The notes: generated by a model not told the origin, from the sequence alone. A stretch of 15,848 nt of DNA from Desulfobacula sp. (GCA_018702715.1 JABIYQ010000463.1:1-15848), one strand, 5' to 3'; positions 1-7,996 are shown, counted from the first letter of the stretch. Program-made: numbers and translations.

Positions 1-16
1 CGCAACTATGCAAGCC

Positions 17-46
17 TGACCCCAATCACACATGACCCCAATCACA
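17..46. repeat. 14-bp direct repeat, two copies
   Basis: The sequence TGACCCCAATCACA occurs exactly at 17-30 and again at 33-46, a period of 16 bp. It lies at the window edge in non-coding DNA upstream of the dikinase gene. It could be the end of a repeat array or of a mobile element that continues to the left, or a pair of binding sites. The sequence alone does not decide this. Confidence 0.6.
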
Positions 47-69
47 AGATCTAAAAATCAAATCTTATC

Positions 70-98
70 TTGGAAAAAAATAGAAACAGGCTTATGAT
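70..98 (+). promoter_or_regulatory. Possible sigma-70 promoter of the dikinase gene
   Basis: A TTGGAA hexamer at 70-75 (4 of 6 to the consensus -35) is followed after 17 bp by TATGAT at 93-98 (5 of 6 to the consensus -10). The predicted transcription start would fall near 105, about 50 bases before the preferred start codon at 155. The spacing is ideal but the region is AT-rich, so a chance match is possible. Confidence 0.4.
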
Positions 99-154
99 AG
101 GAAATAAACAAAACACTTTTATAATGATCTGAAACCATCAAAGGGATGTACTCA

Positions 155-3130
155 ATGAAACTGATCCGCTTGATTCTATTTGTTTTTTTGTTTTTGGGTG
201 TCAATCCAGCATTGGGCCAGGATGCCGGTGATTTTAGATCCTTGGTTGAAAATATGAAAAAAGCTCCCCGGGGGCCATTTAAACAATTGCGATGGTTCTG
301 TAATGACGGAAGTATCCTGGAACCTGTCGAATATGCCTGTCAAGACCATGGCGGCGGGTTTCAGCACGGGGAATGGACGGATCAGGTCAAGACAATGCGG
401 AGCCAGAGGTATTATATCGGCAATATATATGCAGATATGGTTCCTGAAACCTTACTTATGAGTCCAGTATACCCTGATATAGTAAAACAGATGATCCTGG
501 AGCAATTCCTTATCAATGCTGATGATGGGTGGATATTCAGGCAAGCCCGGTATTATCGTGGTGCATTGCAGGCTGAAGACGAAGCAAAGGGCGGGGCAGG
601 GCTTTTAAAGGAGTTATTAAATACCCACAAGGGGTCACAAGAAAGGTTCTTGTTTCTGCGTGAAGCAGCGAGGCTGCTGCCCCATTATCGTAAAAATGCC
701 CCCATCAGTGAGATGCGGCAGTTATCCCTGGCCATTGCAGCGGCTGACAAGAATTTCGAATTTCTGCGTACCAAGATACATGTTAGACCCGATATCGGGG
801 ATGCCGGACGCGTCAGGACCTATGCTGAAAAACACGGTCTTATTGAACTTATGGATTCCTATGAACACCTGGGAAAGATAATAGATGAGGTATTCCAGCC
901 AGGCGAAGTGGTCACCCTGCTTCATTCATTGGCTGATCAGGTACGGAATTCTGAATTATCTCAAAAACTTGGGCAGGGGGCAAAAAGACTTGCAAAAGAG
1001 ACAGACCCTTTTATCCGGTTTGAAGTTGTTGCAAGCTTGAGCGCAGTACTGCGCAGTCATTTCTTTAAGGCAGGGGGACCCGCCGCCATGCTGACAGTTC
1101 TGGATACGGGTATACTTTTGGAAGATGAATTGTTCCGAGAGGCCACAGGGCTGATGTACAGCTTGCCCCAGCTTTCTCTTGGCCGGTCCCTCGGATTCTT
1201 AAGTCAATGCACGGATATCCTTTATGGAACGGGCTTTATTTCAGGCCGTCAGCATAAGGCATTGAAAAACAGGTTTGCAAACCAATTAAAATCCGGCCAG
1301 GATCTTTTTCAATACCGGACCGATCTTGCCTATGTTGCCAGGGTATCTGACTGGGCTGAACAAAATCTTAATTATAATTTTTCCAGGACAATAGACCATT
1401 TTCAGACCATAGAGCCCCTGAGTAGGCGATATATCCATGACCGTCTCCACGCAAGCCTTTTATTGGCCTATTCCCAGGTGCTGGAAAGATTGATGGCGGA
1501 TAACAGCCGACAATTGAGGATTGCCAATAATATATGGGGAAAAAACCGGACTTTTGGAATCAATGGTTTGAACTCGGGTCTTGCCAGAGGGGTGCTAAGA
1601 GAACCCAAATCCAGGGATGATCTGAAAAAATTTTCCAGCAATAGTATTTTGATACTGCCTGCCACAACCTCTGATTTGCCGCCCGTTGCAGGAATTGTGA
1701 CTGCGGGCAGGGGAAATATCCTTTCACACGTCCAATTGCTGGCCAGAAACCTTGGCATTCCCAACGTTTCCGTGGATAAGACTCTGTTGCCGGAAATAAG
1801 GTCCATGATAAACAAGAAAGTTGTACTGGCTGTAAGCCCTAAGGGTGTGGTTCAGATGGCCGAAGACCACCCTGACTGGGATGCAATCTTTGCCAAAAGA
1901 GCCAGGGTTAAGCGGGCAGTTATAAAAGTGGATGTTGAAAAGCTTGATCTGGGCAGGACCGGGTTTGTCACCCTGCAGCAGATCCGGGCAAAAGATTCAG
2001 GCAGGATTGCTGGTCCTAAAGCTGCTAATTTAGGAGAATTGAAACACCATTTTCCCGAGGCAGTTACGGAGGGGGTGGTGATTCCATTTGGGGTTTTCAG
2101 AAAATTATTAGACCAGCCCTTTGAACCCGGCGGCCCTGAAATGTTTGTCTGGATGAAAAATCAATACCAGGTAATTAATGCCCTTAAAGACAAACCAATT
2201 GAACAGAAATCTGTGATTGAGGCAACGCTTACAAGCATCAGGTCCTGGATTTTTAACGCTGATCCGGGCGAAAGTTTTCGCCAAGACCTGAAACTCATAC
2301 TTGAAAAAACCCTGGGTAAGGATGGAAGCTTTGGGGTCTTTGTGCGCAGTGACACTAATGTAGAAGACCTGCCCGGGTTTACGGGGGCAGGCCTGAACCT
2401 GACTTTGCCGCATGTGAAGGGGTTTGAAAATATTCTGGCTGCTGTGCAAAAGGTATGGGCATCTCCTTTTACCTTGAGGTCATTTGGATGGCGTCATGCC
2501 TATCTTGCAAATCCAGAGCATGTGTATGCCTCTGTTCTGTTGATGAAAACCGTGCCCGTTGAAAAATCCGGGGTTTTGGTGACAAAGAACCTTGAGACAC
2601 AAGAAAAAGGCTGGCTTACCATTGCCGTGAATGAAGGAGTGGGAGGTGCTGTTGCAGGACAAAAGGCCGAGGAACTGCGGGTTTATACCAAATCTGGGGA
2701 AGTGACTCTGCTGTCTCAGGCTACAGAACCCTTAAAACGGGTGGTATTGGAACAGGGCGGCATGACCAGGGCTGATGCCAGCGGCAGTGAAGCCATATTG
2801 AATGCTAAAGAAATTGCACTTTTGATTTCATTTGCTGAACAATTGCCCCAAAGATTTCCCATACTCCTGGATGATGCAGATCAGGAGGTTCCTGCTGATG
2901 TTGAGTTTGGGTTTTATAAAGACAAACTAGTGCTGTTTCAGATTCGACCCTTTCTGGACGATTTTCTGTCACAGCATGACAATTACCTTTCCTTGCTGGA
3001 TCGGCAATTTAACAGTCAAAAAAAGGTGATAAATGATTTGACCCGGATAGATTTAACCCGGATAGATTTAATCGGGATAGATTCAACCGGGATAGATTCA
3101 ACCGAGATACCTGAAAAGGAAGCCCCATGA
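155..3130 (+). CDS. Secreted PEP/pyruvate-binding (glucan-water-dikinase-like) protein
   Basis: Likely an ATP-dependent dikinase that transfers phosphate through a phosphohistidine. Residues 1-22 form a signal peptide (hydrophobic stretch, then ALG before QD). About 400 residues of unrecognised, probably helical sequence follow, opening with a Cys/Gly/His-rich patch. A swivelling phosphohistidine domain (about 495-575) carries GNILSH with the candidate catalytic His525, and GIPNVSV. A C-terminal PPDK_N-type ATP-binding domain has GPKAANLGEL (about 620), VRSDTNVEDLPGFTGAG (about 730), VPADVEFGF (about 912) and FQIRP (928-932). There is no PEP-binding barrel. The His-then-ATP order matches glucan/phosphoglucan water dikinases and not PEP synthase. 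The C-terminus has a five-fold pentapeptide repeat. I prefer ATG 155 over ATG 146 because AAGGG at 141-145 touches 146 but lies 9 bases before 155. The stop overlaps the next gene by ATGA. The substrate is unknown, and an exported ATP-using enzyme is odd. Confidence 0.85.
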   Translation: MKLIRLILFVFLFLGVNPALGQDAGDFRSLVENMKKAPRGPFKQLRWFCNDGSILEPVEYACQDHGGGFQHGEWTDQVKTMRSQRYYIGNIYADMVPETLLMSPVYPDIVKQMILEQFLINADDGWIFRQARYYRGALQAEDEAKGGAGLLKELLNTHKGSQERFLFLREAARLLPHYRKNAPISEMRQLSLAIAAADKNFEFLRTKIHVRPDIGDAGRVRTYAEKHGLIELMDSYEHLGKIIDEVFQPGEVVTLLHSLADQVRNSELSQKLGQGAKRLAKETDPFIRFEVVASLSAVLRSHFFKAGGPAAMLTVLDTGILLEDELFREATGLMYSLPQLSLGRSLGFLSQCTDILYGTGFISGRQHKALKNRFANQLKSGQDLFQYRTDLAYVARVSDWAEQNLNYNFSRTIDHFQTIEPLSRRYIHDRLHASLLLAYSQVLERLMADNSRQLRIANNIWGKNRTFGINGLNSGLARGVLREPKSRDDLKKFSSNSILILPATTSDLPPVAGIVTAGRGNILSHVQLLARNLGIPNVSVDKTLLPEIRSMINKKVVLAVSPKGVVQMAEDHPDWDAIFAKRARVKRAVIKVDVEKLDLGRTGFVTLQQIRAKDSGRIAGPKAANLGELKHHFPEAVTEGVVIPFGVFRKLLDQPFEPGGPEMFVWMKNQYQVINALKDKPIEQKSVIEATLTSIRSWIFNADPGESFRQDLKLILEKTLGKDGSFGVFVRSDTNVEDLPGFTGAGLNLTLPHVKGFENILAAVQKVWASPFTLRSFGWRHAYLANPEHVYASVLLMKTVPVEKSGVLVTKNLETQEKGWLTIAVNEGVGGAVAGQKAEELRVYTKSGEVTLLSQATEPLKRVVLEQGGMTRADASGSEAILNAKEIALLISFAEQLPQRFPILLDDADQEVPADVEFGFYKDKLVLFQIRPFLDDFLSQHDNYLSLLDRQFNSQKKVINDLTRIDLTRIDLIGIDSTGIDSTEIPEKEAP
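3035..3109 (+). repeat. Five tandem 15-bp repeats in the dikinase C-terminus
   Basis: Five in-frame 15-bp units start at 3035, 3050, 3065, 3080 and 3095. They encode DLTRI, DLTRI, DLIGI, DSTGI and DSTEI. The first two units differ by one base and later ones drift, so this is a slipped-strand expansion. It lies after the last ATP-domain motif and looks like a dispensable tail whose length may vary between strains. Confidence 0.9.
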
Positions 3131-4419
3131 AGCATTTTGTTTGTATCTTCATCCTGGTCCTGGGAGGAGAAAAATTTTTACAAGCCTATCCTCTGGACGG
3201 GTATCTTAATACTAATATTCAACGTCTGGAAGGGGTGCTAAAGGTGCAGCAGGGAAAGATCCCGGGGAAAAAGCTTTCAGCCGGCGCTCTGCTTGATACC
3301 CAAAAAGTGGATCTGCGTCTAATAAATCATACAGAAATGCAAATCCCGGCCCCTGATGCCGAACTAACAGCTAAAATTCTGGCATTGCTGGGAGAGGATG
3401 CAAAGGAATATGGTATTGCAGTGCTGGATATTACGGAACCAAAAGCACCTCGGTATGCCGCATCCCAGGGAGGTTTTAAGGCAAACCCGGGAAGTGTGGG
3501 AAAGCTCATTGTTGCTTTGGGTGTTTTCCAGGCTCTTGCTGATATCTATCCTAAAGACCTGGAAAAACGGCTGGACATATTGAGAACCACAATGGTCAGG
3601 GCTGATACCTTTATCCAAAATGATTCTCACAAGGTTCCTTTTTGGGCTGGGGGCAACAAGGCCATTCAATATCGACCCATCCGCCAGGGGGACAGGGCAA
3701 GCTTATGGACCTGGCTTGACTGGATGATGTCTGCCAGTTCCAATGCTGCTGCCGCCATGGTACAAAAGGAATTGTTGCTCATTAACAGGTTTGGCAAAGA
3801 TTATCCGGTTGCAGAAAAGGTTTCCCAATCTTTTTTTAATGAGACCCCTAAAAAAGATTTAGGAGCATGGTTCACAAAAAGCATTCAAGACCCCATAACC
3901 CGCAACAATTTAAATCTGAAAACCTTTCGCCAGGGGTCTTTTTTTACCAGGAAAGGAAAGAGCAATGTGCCGGGTACTACAAGCTATGCCACCCCTAAGT
4001 CCCTGATAGAGTTTTTGCTGAAGCTTGAGCAGGGGAAACTGGTTGATCCTTTTTCCAGCAGGGAAATCAAACGGCTTATTTACATGACGGCCAGGCGTAT
4101 CAGGTATGCGTCATCACCAGCACTTTCAGGGGCTGCCGTATATTTTAAGTCCGGGTCTCTGTACAAGTGCAGGCCGGAATCTGGATTTGTCTGTAAAAAA
4201 TACCAGGGCAATGAGTTGAACCTGCTTTGTTCTGTTGCCATTGTCGAGCATCCGGCATCCAGGCCCAGGCTCCATTACATGGTGGCAGTGATCTCCAATG
4301 TTCTGCGTAAAAATTCAGCCCTGGCTCACCAGACTTTAGCTACACGGGTGCATAGGCTTATGGAAAAAGATTATGAAAAAAGTGAGTCTATTTCCGGGAA
4401 GGAGCATTCTCAAAAATGA
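3127..4419 (+). CDS. Exported serine hydrolase, class A beta-lactamase/PBP fold
   Basis: A periplasmic active-site-serine hydrolase of the penicillin-recognising fold. It has an N-terminal hydrophobic export signal ending near FLQA (residue 20). The three family motifs are present in order: SVGK (Ser123 nucleophile, Lys126), SSN (204-206) and KSG (341-343). The stretch TPKSLIEFLLKLEQGKL (about 289-305) resembles the helix after the omega loop in class A enzymes, but I see no clear Glu166-type ExxLN motif, so effective beta-lactam hydrolysis is doubtful. After KSG there is an insertion with Cys348 and Cys356 that is absent from the neighbouring paralogue. At 430 residues it is long for a class A enzyme (about 290). 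Its ATG overlaps the dikinase stop (ATGA), with AAGGA six bases upstream, which implies translational coupling. Its last 32 bases overlap the 3' end of the convergent hydrolase gene. Confidence 0.85.
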   Translation: MKHFVCIFILVLGGEKFLQAYPLDGYLNTNIQRLEGVLKVQQGKIPGKKLSAGALLDTQKVDLRLINHTEMQIPAPDAELTAKILALLGEDAKEYGIAVLDITEPKAPRYAASQGGFKANPGSVGKLIVALGVFQALADIYPKDLEKRLDILRTTMVRADTFIQNDSHKVPFWAGGNKAIQYRPIRQGDRASLWTWLDWMMSASSNAAAAMVQKELLLINRFGKDYPVAEKVSQSFFNETPKKDLGAWFTKSIQDPITRNNLNLKTFRQGSFFTRKGKSNVPGTTSYATPKSLIEFLLKLEQGKLVDPFSSREIKRLIYMTARRIRYASSPALSGAAVYFKSGSLYKCRPESGFVCKKYQGNELNLLCSVAIVEHPASRPRLHYMVAVISNVLRKNSALAHQTLATRVHRLMEKDYEKSESISGKEHSQK

Positions 4420-5269
4420 GCTTGTCCATGGACACGATCAGATCACTTAGCCATTGACCGCCCATGGGATTGTTGGCCATGGCCACGGCAATATAGCTGC
4501 GATTATTACGTTCTATGATGGCACTGTCGGAATGAAAAGATTTCCAGGTGCCGGATTTGCGAAAGATATTAGATTCAGGGTAAACAGACTGAATACCTTT
4601 GACAAATTTATGGTTGATGGCAGGCTCGCCTAATATGGATTTCATCAGGCGGCTGTATTCCGGGGTGACCAATTGTCCTGTTTCCAGCATAAAGTAAAAG
4701 CGTGCAACCTGTAAGGCAGTGGCACCATGGGAAAGATTATTGACGGGGTCTCGTTTCCAGGCACCAGCCCTGGCATATTCTTTGCCCACCCATAATCCAC
4801 CGTTTCTTAAAGGATCGTAGAGTTTGTACCGGGGGGATTGAAGCAGGTCGGCAAGGTAATCTTTGCCTACTCGATTGAGCATGGTTGTTGCTGAATGGTT
4901 AGAGGAATTACGGATCATCCGGGTCAGGGTCTGCTCTGTACTCCTGTCCAGGGTCATCTCATTGTTGGAGATACGATCAAAGGCCCCGAGGAGAATGGCA
5001 ATTTTGGGCAGACTGGCCGCATACATCATTTCATTGGGGTTGATATATGCATGCCGGGGTTCAAAAGGATTCGTAATATCCACAAGAGCTATGGTCAGAT
5101 TTTTGCCGGCTGCTGCCTTGGAAAGGTTTAATTGTTCCAGAGCTTGTTCCAGGCCTTTTTGAAGTTTTGTGTCGCAAATTGTGTCCAGCAGGTCCGGGGA
5201 TGGAGATGCCTGGATACCTGGAACTATCAACAATAAAATTAAAATGACAAATTGTGCAATTGTCTTCAT
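4388..5269 (-). CDS. Exported serine hydrolase, class A beta-lactamase/PBP fold (second copy)
   Basis: The second protein of the same fold in this cluster, 293 residues, close to the usual class A length. A signal peptide ends at about residue 21 (PGIQA before SP). The motifs are SLPK (Ser86, Lys89), SSN (122-124) and KSG (238-240). The segment HGATALQVARFYFMLETGQL (181-200) matches the class A helix following the omega loop, yet no obvious ExxLN general-base motif precedes it. It may be a carboxypeptidase, endopeptidase-like or penicillin-binding enzyme and not a resistance enzyme. It resembles the adjacent plus-strand hydrolase in motifs and in the phrase ALVDIT/AVLDIT before the active serine, so they are probably diverged paralogues. 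The gene is divergent from the nucleotide carrier with only 26 bp between start codons, and it has no strong ribosome binding site. Confidence 0.88.
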   Translation of the reverse strand: MKTIAQFVILILLLIVPGIQASPSPDLLDTICDTKLQKGLEQALEQLNLSKAAAGKNLTIALVDITNPFEPRHAYINPNEMMYAASLPKIAILLGAFDRISNNEMTLDRSTEQTLTRMIRNSSNHSATTMLNRVGKDYLADLLQSPRYKLYDPLRNGGLWVGKEYARAGAWKRDPVNNLSHGATALQVARFYFMLETGQLVTPEYSRLMKSILGEPAINHKFVKGIQSVYPESNIFRKSGTWKSFHSDSAIIERNNRSYIAVAMANNPMGGQWLSDLIVSMDKLIFENAPSRK

Positions 5270-5295
5270 AATCTGTTATAAATACTAAAAAGGAT

Positions 5296-6594
5296 ATGAT
5301 TTTGCAAGATAATAAAATATCAATAGATCAGGATCTTGAGTGCAACGGAAAATTTATAGCCCTGCGAAAGCTAGGAATCCGGTCTTCATTTTTGTTTGTT
5401 AATTTCTTTTTGATTATCACTGCATATTACCAGCTGAAACCGGCCAGCCGTTCTTTATTTCTCGAGGCCATGGGAGCCAGGCAGCTTCCCTGGGTATGGA
5501 TACTTACAGCATTGGCAACTGTTATTTTTGTCGGTTTTTACCACCAGATGGTCAGGCGGTATGCAAGGATTAATGTGGTTTTGGTGACCTGCCTTGTTAT
5601 CAGTGTTTTGTTGATATTGTATCGATTTGTACTAAATTCTCCGGGCCCGGCAGTCGTCATTGGATTTTATGTCCTTGTGGACATTATCGGGGTGGTGCTG
5701 GTTGAACAATTCTGGAGTCTTGCAAATGCTATTTACACAACCCGTGAAGGGAAATCATGGTATGGATTTGTCGGCACGGGAGGCCTTGTGGGCGGGGTGG
5801 CCGGAGGTAGTATTTCAGCTCTTCTGGTAAGTCATACAGCCCTTGAAACTAAAGACCTTTTATTGACAGCATCGGTAACTATTTTGATAATCGCCTTCCT
5901 GACTTGGACCATGGGCCGCCTGGGCATCTATTGTGAGTCTGCAAATGTGACGAAAATGAGATCAACGCGTCATAACAGTCTGGGAAAACTTCTGGAAAAC
6001 CGTTACCTGGTTCTGATGGGGGGTATTTTATTATTGGCACAATTGGTATCTCCTTTGGTTGAATATCAGTTTTTAAATACAATTGAAGAAGCATTTTTAG
6101 ACACAGAAGCCAGGACTGCCTATCTGTCAGCATTTTTCAGTGTGATGAGTCTTGTTTCCATTGGGATTAATCTTGGGATCACTCCTTTGGTACACAAAAA
6201 GTTCGGGACCATTACAGGCCTTTTGGTACAACCTGTTATGATTAGCTGCTGCTCACTTTTTTTTATGATGATTCCCACCAGTTTTTTAATCAGCGCAACC
6301 AAGATCAGTGACCGAAGCCTGTCCTATTCCATTAACCGTGCATCAAAAGAATTGCTCTATGTTCCCATTGATCCCGTTCTCATTTACCAGGCAAAGGCGT
6401 GGCTGGATATGCTTGGGTACAGATTGTTCAAGGTGTTCGGTTCTTTTATCATTCTGCTGGTCACAAGATGGCTGCCCGTTTCCATGGGCATTGTCCAGCT
6501 CAGCTGGCTCGCCATACTGTTCAGCTGTATATGGGTTTTTCTTGTCATGGTTTTGAGGCAGGAATACCGGGAAATGGTTAAAAATGAGGATTAG
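5296..6594 (+). CDS. ATP/ADP-carrier-like (Npt/TLC family) membrane transporter
   Basis: A polytopic inner-membrane protein of 432 residues with roughly ten to twelve hydrophobic segments. Sequence hallmarks of the bacterial/plastid nucleotide transporter (TLC) family are visible: YYQLKPASRSLFLE (44-57), VEQFWSLANAIYTTREGK (136-153), GFVGTGGLVGG (157-167), and SYSINRASKELLYVP (343-357) followed by AKAWLDMLGYRLF. Characterised members exchange ATP/ADP or import nucleotides in intracellular bacteria and plastids; roles in free-living bacteria are largely unknown. Direction and substrate cannot be read from sequence. AGGA at 5291-5294 lies one base before ATG 5296 but seven bases before an in-frame TTG at 5302, so the true start may be that TTG. 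The gene sits divergently beside an exported hydrolase and near an exported ATP-using dikinase. Confidence 0.8.
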   Translation: MILQDNKISIDQDLECNGKFIALRKLGIRSSFLFVNFFLIITAYYQLKPASRSLFLEAMGARQLPWVWILTALATVIFVGFYHQMVRRYARINVVLVTCLVISVLLILYRFVLNSPGPAVVIGFYVLVDIIGVVLVEQFWSLANAIYTTREGKSWYGFVGTGGLVGGVAGGSISALLVSHTALETKDLLLTASVTILIIAFLTWTMGRLGIYCESANVTKMRSTRHNSLGKLLENRYLVLMGGILLLAQLVSPLVEYQFLNTIEEAFLDTEARTAYLSAFFSVMSLVSIGINLGITPLVHKKFGTITGLLVQPVMISCCSLFFMMIPTSFLISATKISDRSLSYSINRASKELLYVPIDPVLIYQAKAWLDMLGYRLFKVFGSFIILLVTRWLPVSMGIVQLSWLAILFSCIWVFLVMVLRQEYREMVKNED

Positions 6595-6633
6595 GGCTCA
6601 CTCAAAATTGGTAATTAATTTTTGAGTGAGCCC
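6594..6633. terminator. Perfect 14-bp stem-loop between convergent genes
   Basis: GGGCTCACTCAAAA at 6594-6607 pairs perfectly with TTTTGAGTGAGCCC at 6620-6633 around a 12-base loop. The last base of the carrier stop codon is the first stem base. It sits between the end of the plus-strand carrier gene and the end of the minus-strand radical SAM gene (6642), so it probably serves both strands. The A/T ends of the stem supply the T-run only inside the hairpin; no long external T tract follows on either strand. Confidence 0.65.
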
Positions 6634-6641
6634 AGAGTGTT

Positions 6642-7934
6642 TCACAACCTCTGGATCATATATAAAAATGTGGGAAACCGGCTAAGGGATTTTAGTTTAT
6701 AAAAATCATAGAGTCCCTGCCGTGAAGGGCTGTTGAATTTTAATGGAGACAGGTAGATACATCCCTTGGGTTTTGTCCTGTTTACGCTTTTTCTGATAAG
6801 GGTCATTAAAGACTCGTAGTGGGAGTCCGGCAGGGTTTCATCCATGACAAAATTGCAGGTGATTTCTATATTGGAAAATGTGTCATTTATGGTCTGTATC
6901 TTTTCAAATGCCTGCCCCACTTGTTTTTTGGTGACAGGTTTGCCCAGAAGATCCAGGGTTGCCTGATCATAGGATTCAAGACCGATATTGATAAAGGTTT
7001 GAAAGGGAAGGCCATTGAGCCTTTCAAAAAAGAGTTTGCCTGCATTTAAAAAAGAATCCACACTCCCGAACATGAACAAAAAGTTTTCTTTCATGTATGA
7101 AGATTGGAACTCAAAACCATCAAAAGCCTTCTGCACGGTATTAAGAATCAATTCACAGGGAGCGTTTAACGCATCATGCTCTCCTAAAAATATGGCATTG
7201 AAATTGACAATGTCCTGACTATACAACTGCCTGAGTTGGGTGATCTGATTGTCAATATCCTGTTTGGATCGTATTAAAAATTTCTTTTTATTTTTAATTT
7301 TGCAAAATTGACATTTATAAAGGCAGCCGTCACAAATGGTTATAGGGATTATATTATAGTCAACATGCCGGGCATCGGGTGGCATCACAGTGACCCTTGA
7401 TCCGGATATGTCAAACAGGCTTTGAGATTTTTCCTGCAACTTTTCAGGGGTTTGCTGTTGGATGGATTGAATCCATTGAGAAAATTCAACGGGTATGCCG
7501 GTAACCGGCAATTGTAATATGATTTCATGCCAGTTTTTTACAATACCATTTATTTCATTTTCTTCAAAAGGTCTGCCGCCCAGAAGCGAATTTGTTGGAT
7601 ACATAAGATTGGGAAGATAATATTCACCCAAGGCCTCAAAAACTCCTGAATACCCTCCCGTGGAATAATAAACCCAGTCATTTCCCATGGTTCGTTTAAG
7701 CCATTCTGATGGATTGAGCCAGGATTTTTTTTTTGATTTTATATGCCGGATCTCATGGATGAGATTAAATTCAAAAATATAATCACAGGTTTCAAGTTTT
7801 GAAAAAAGACCATATTTCACCGGGAAACTCACCTTTGTATATTCACTGGCACCACGAATATTCAATTCAATTGAAAGTTCCCGGCAAGGTTTTCGATTTT
7901 TAAATGTTAGCGTCTTATGATAATTTATGTCCAA
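6642..7934 (-). CDS. Radical SAM protein of unknown function
   Basis: The protein has the radical SAM cluster motif CLYKCQFC (Cys204, 208, 211) preceded by IPITICDG, so it should bind a [4Fe-4S] cluster and cleave S-adenosylmethionine. The segment NIGLESYDQATLDLLGKPVT is typical of the barrel in radical SAM enzymes of the HemN/elongator-like type. The first 190 residues match nothing I recognise. No second Fe-S motif or SPASM-type Cys cluster is evident in the C-terminus. The frame has no ATG near its 5' end. The likely start is TTG at 7934 with AAAGG about ten bases upstream; the frame stays open to a stop 13 codons earlier, so another non-ATG start is possible. It follows the ABC operon on the same strand after a 121-bp gap holding a palindrome, so it may be transcribed separately. 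Confidence 0.75.
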   Translation of the reverse strand: MDINYHKTLTFKNRKPCRELSIELNIRGASEYTKVSFPVKYGLFSKLETCDYIFEFNLIHEIRHIKSKKKSWLNPSEWLKRTMGNDWVYYSTGGYSGVFEALGEYYLPNLMYPTNSLLGGRPFEENEINGIVKNWHEIILQLPVTGIPVEFSQWIQSIQQQTPEKLQEKSQSLFDISGSRVTVMPPDARHVDYNIIPITICDGCLYKCQFCKIKNKKKFLIRSKQDIDNQITQLRQLYSQDIVNFNAIFLGEHDALNAPCELILNTVQKAFDGFEFQSSYMKENFLFMFGSVDSFLNAGKLFFERLNGLPFQTFINIGLESYDQATLDLLGKPVTKKQVGQAFEKIQTINDTFSNIEITCNFVMDETLPDSHYESLMTLIRKSVNRTKPKGCIYLSPLKFNSPSRQGLYDFYKLKSLSRFPTFLYMIQRL

Positions 7935-7982
7935 GGGTTCAATTGCCTTTAAATTTTTAATGATCTGTGTTTACAATTGAAT

Positions 7983-7996
7983 TTGTCACATGACAA
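7983..7996. promoter_or_regulatory. Palindrome TTGTCA-CA-TGACAA upstream of the radical SAM gene
   Basis: The 14 bases form 6-bp perfect arms around a two-base centre, about 50 bases upstream of the radical SAM start. It resembles a dimeric-repressor operator. The same arms recur at 15068-15083 with a four-base centre. On the minus strand TTGTCA here could also act as a -35 hexamer (5 of 6), but the -10 at the right distance (TAAACA) is poor. A run of T follows on the plus strand, but no plus-strand gene ends here, so a terminator is unlikely. Confidence 0.4.

Noticed and set aside
1..46. CRISPR array
   Set aside because: Only two 14-bp units with a 2-bp gap are present; there are no spacers of CRISPR size and no cas genes.
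1468..1815. 115-codon minus-strand open frame inside the dikinase
   Set aside because: It lies opposite the conserved phosphohistidine domain and has no independent signals.
155..3130. Phosphoenolpyruvate synthase
   Set aside because: The PEP-binding barrel is absent, the ATP and His domains are in reversed order, and the protein has a signal peptide.
3127..4419. Acquired beta-lactam resistance gene
   Set aside because: The fold motifs are present, but no Glu166-type motif is seen, the length is atypical, and the context is an exported-enzyme cluster without mobile elements; a wall-related hydrolase fits better.
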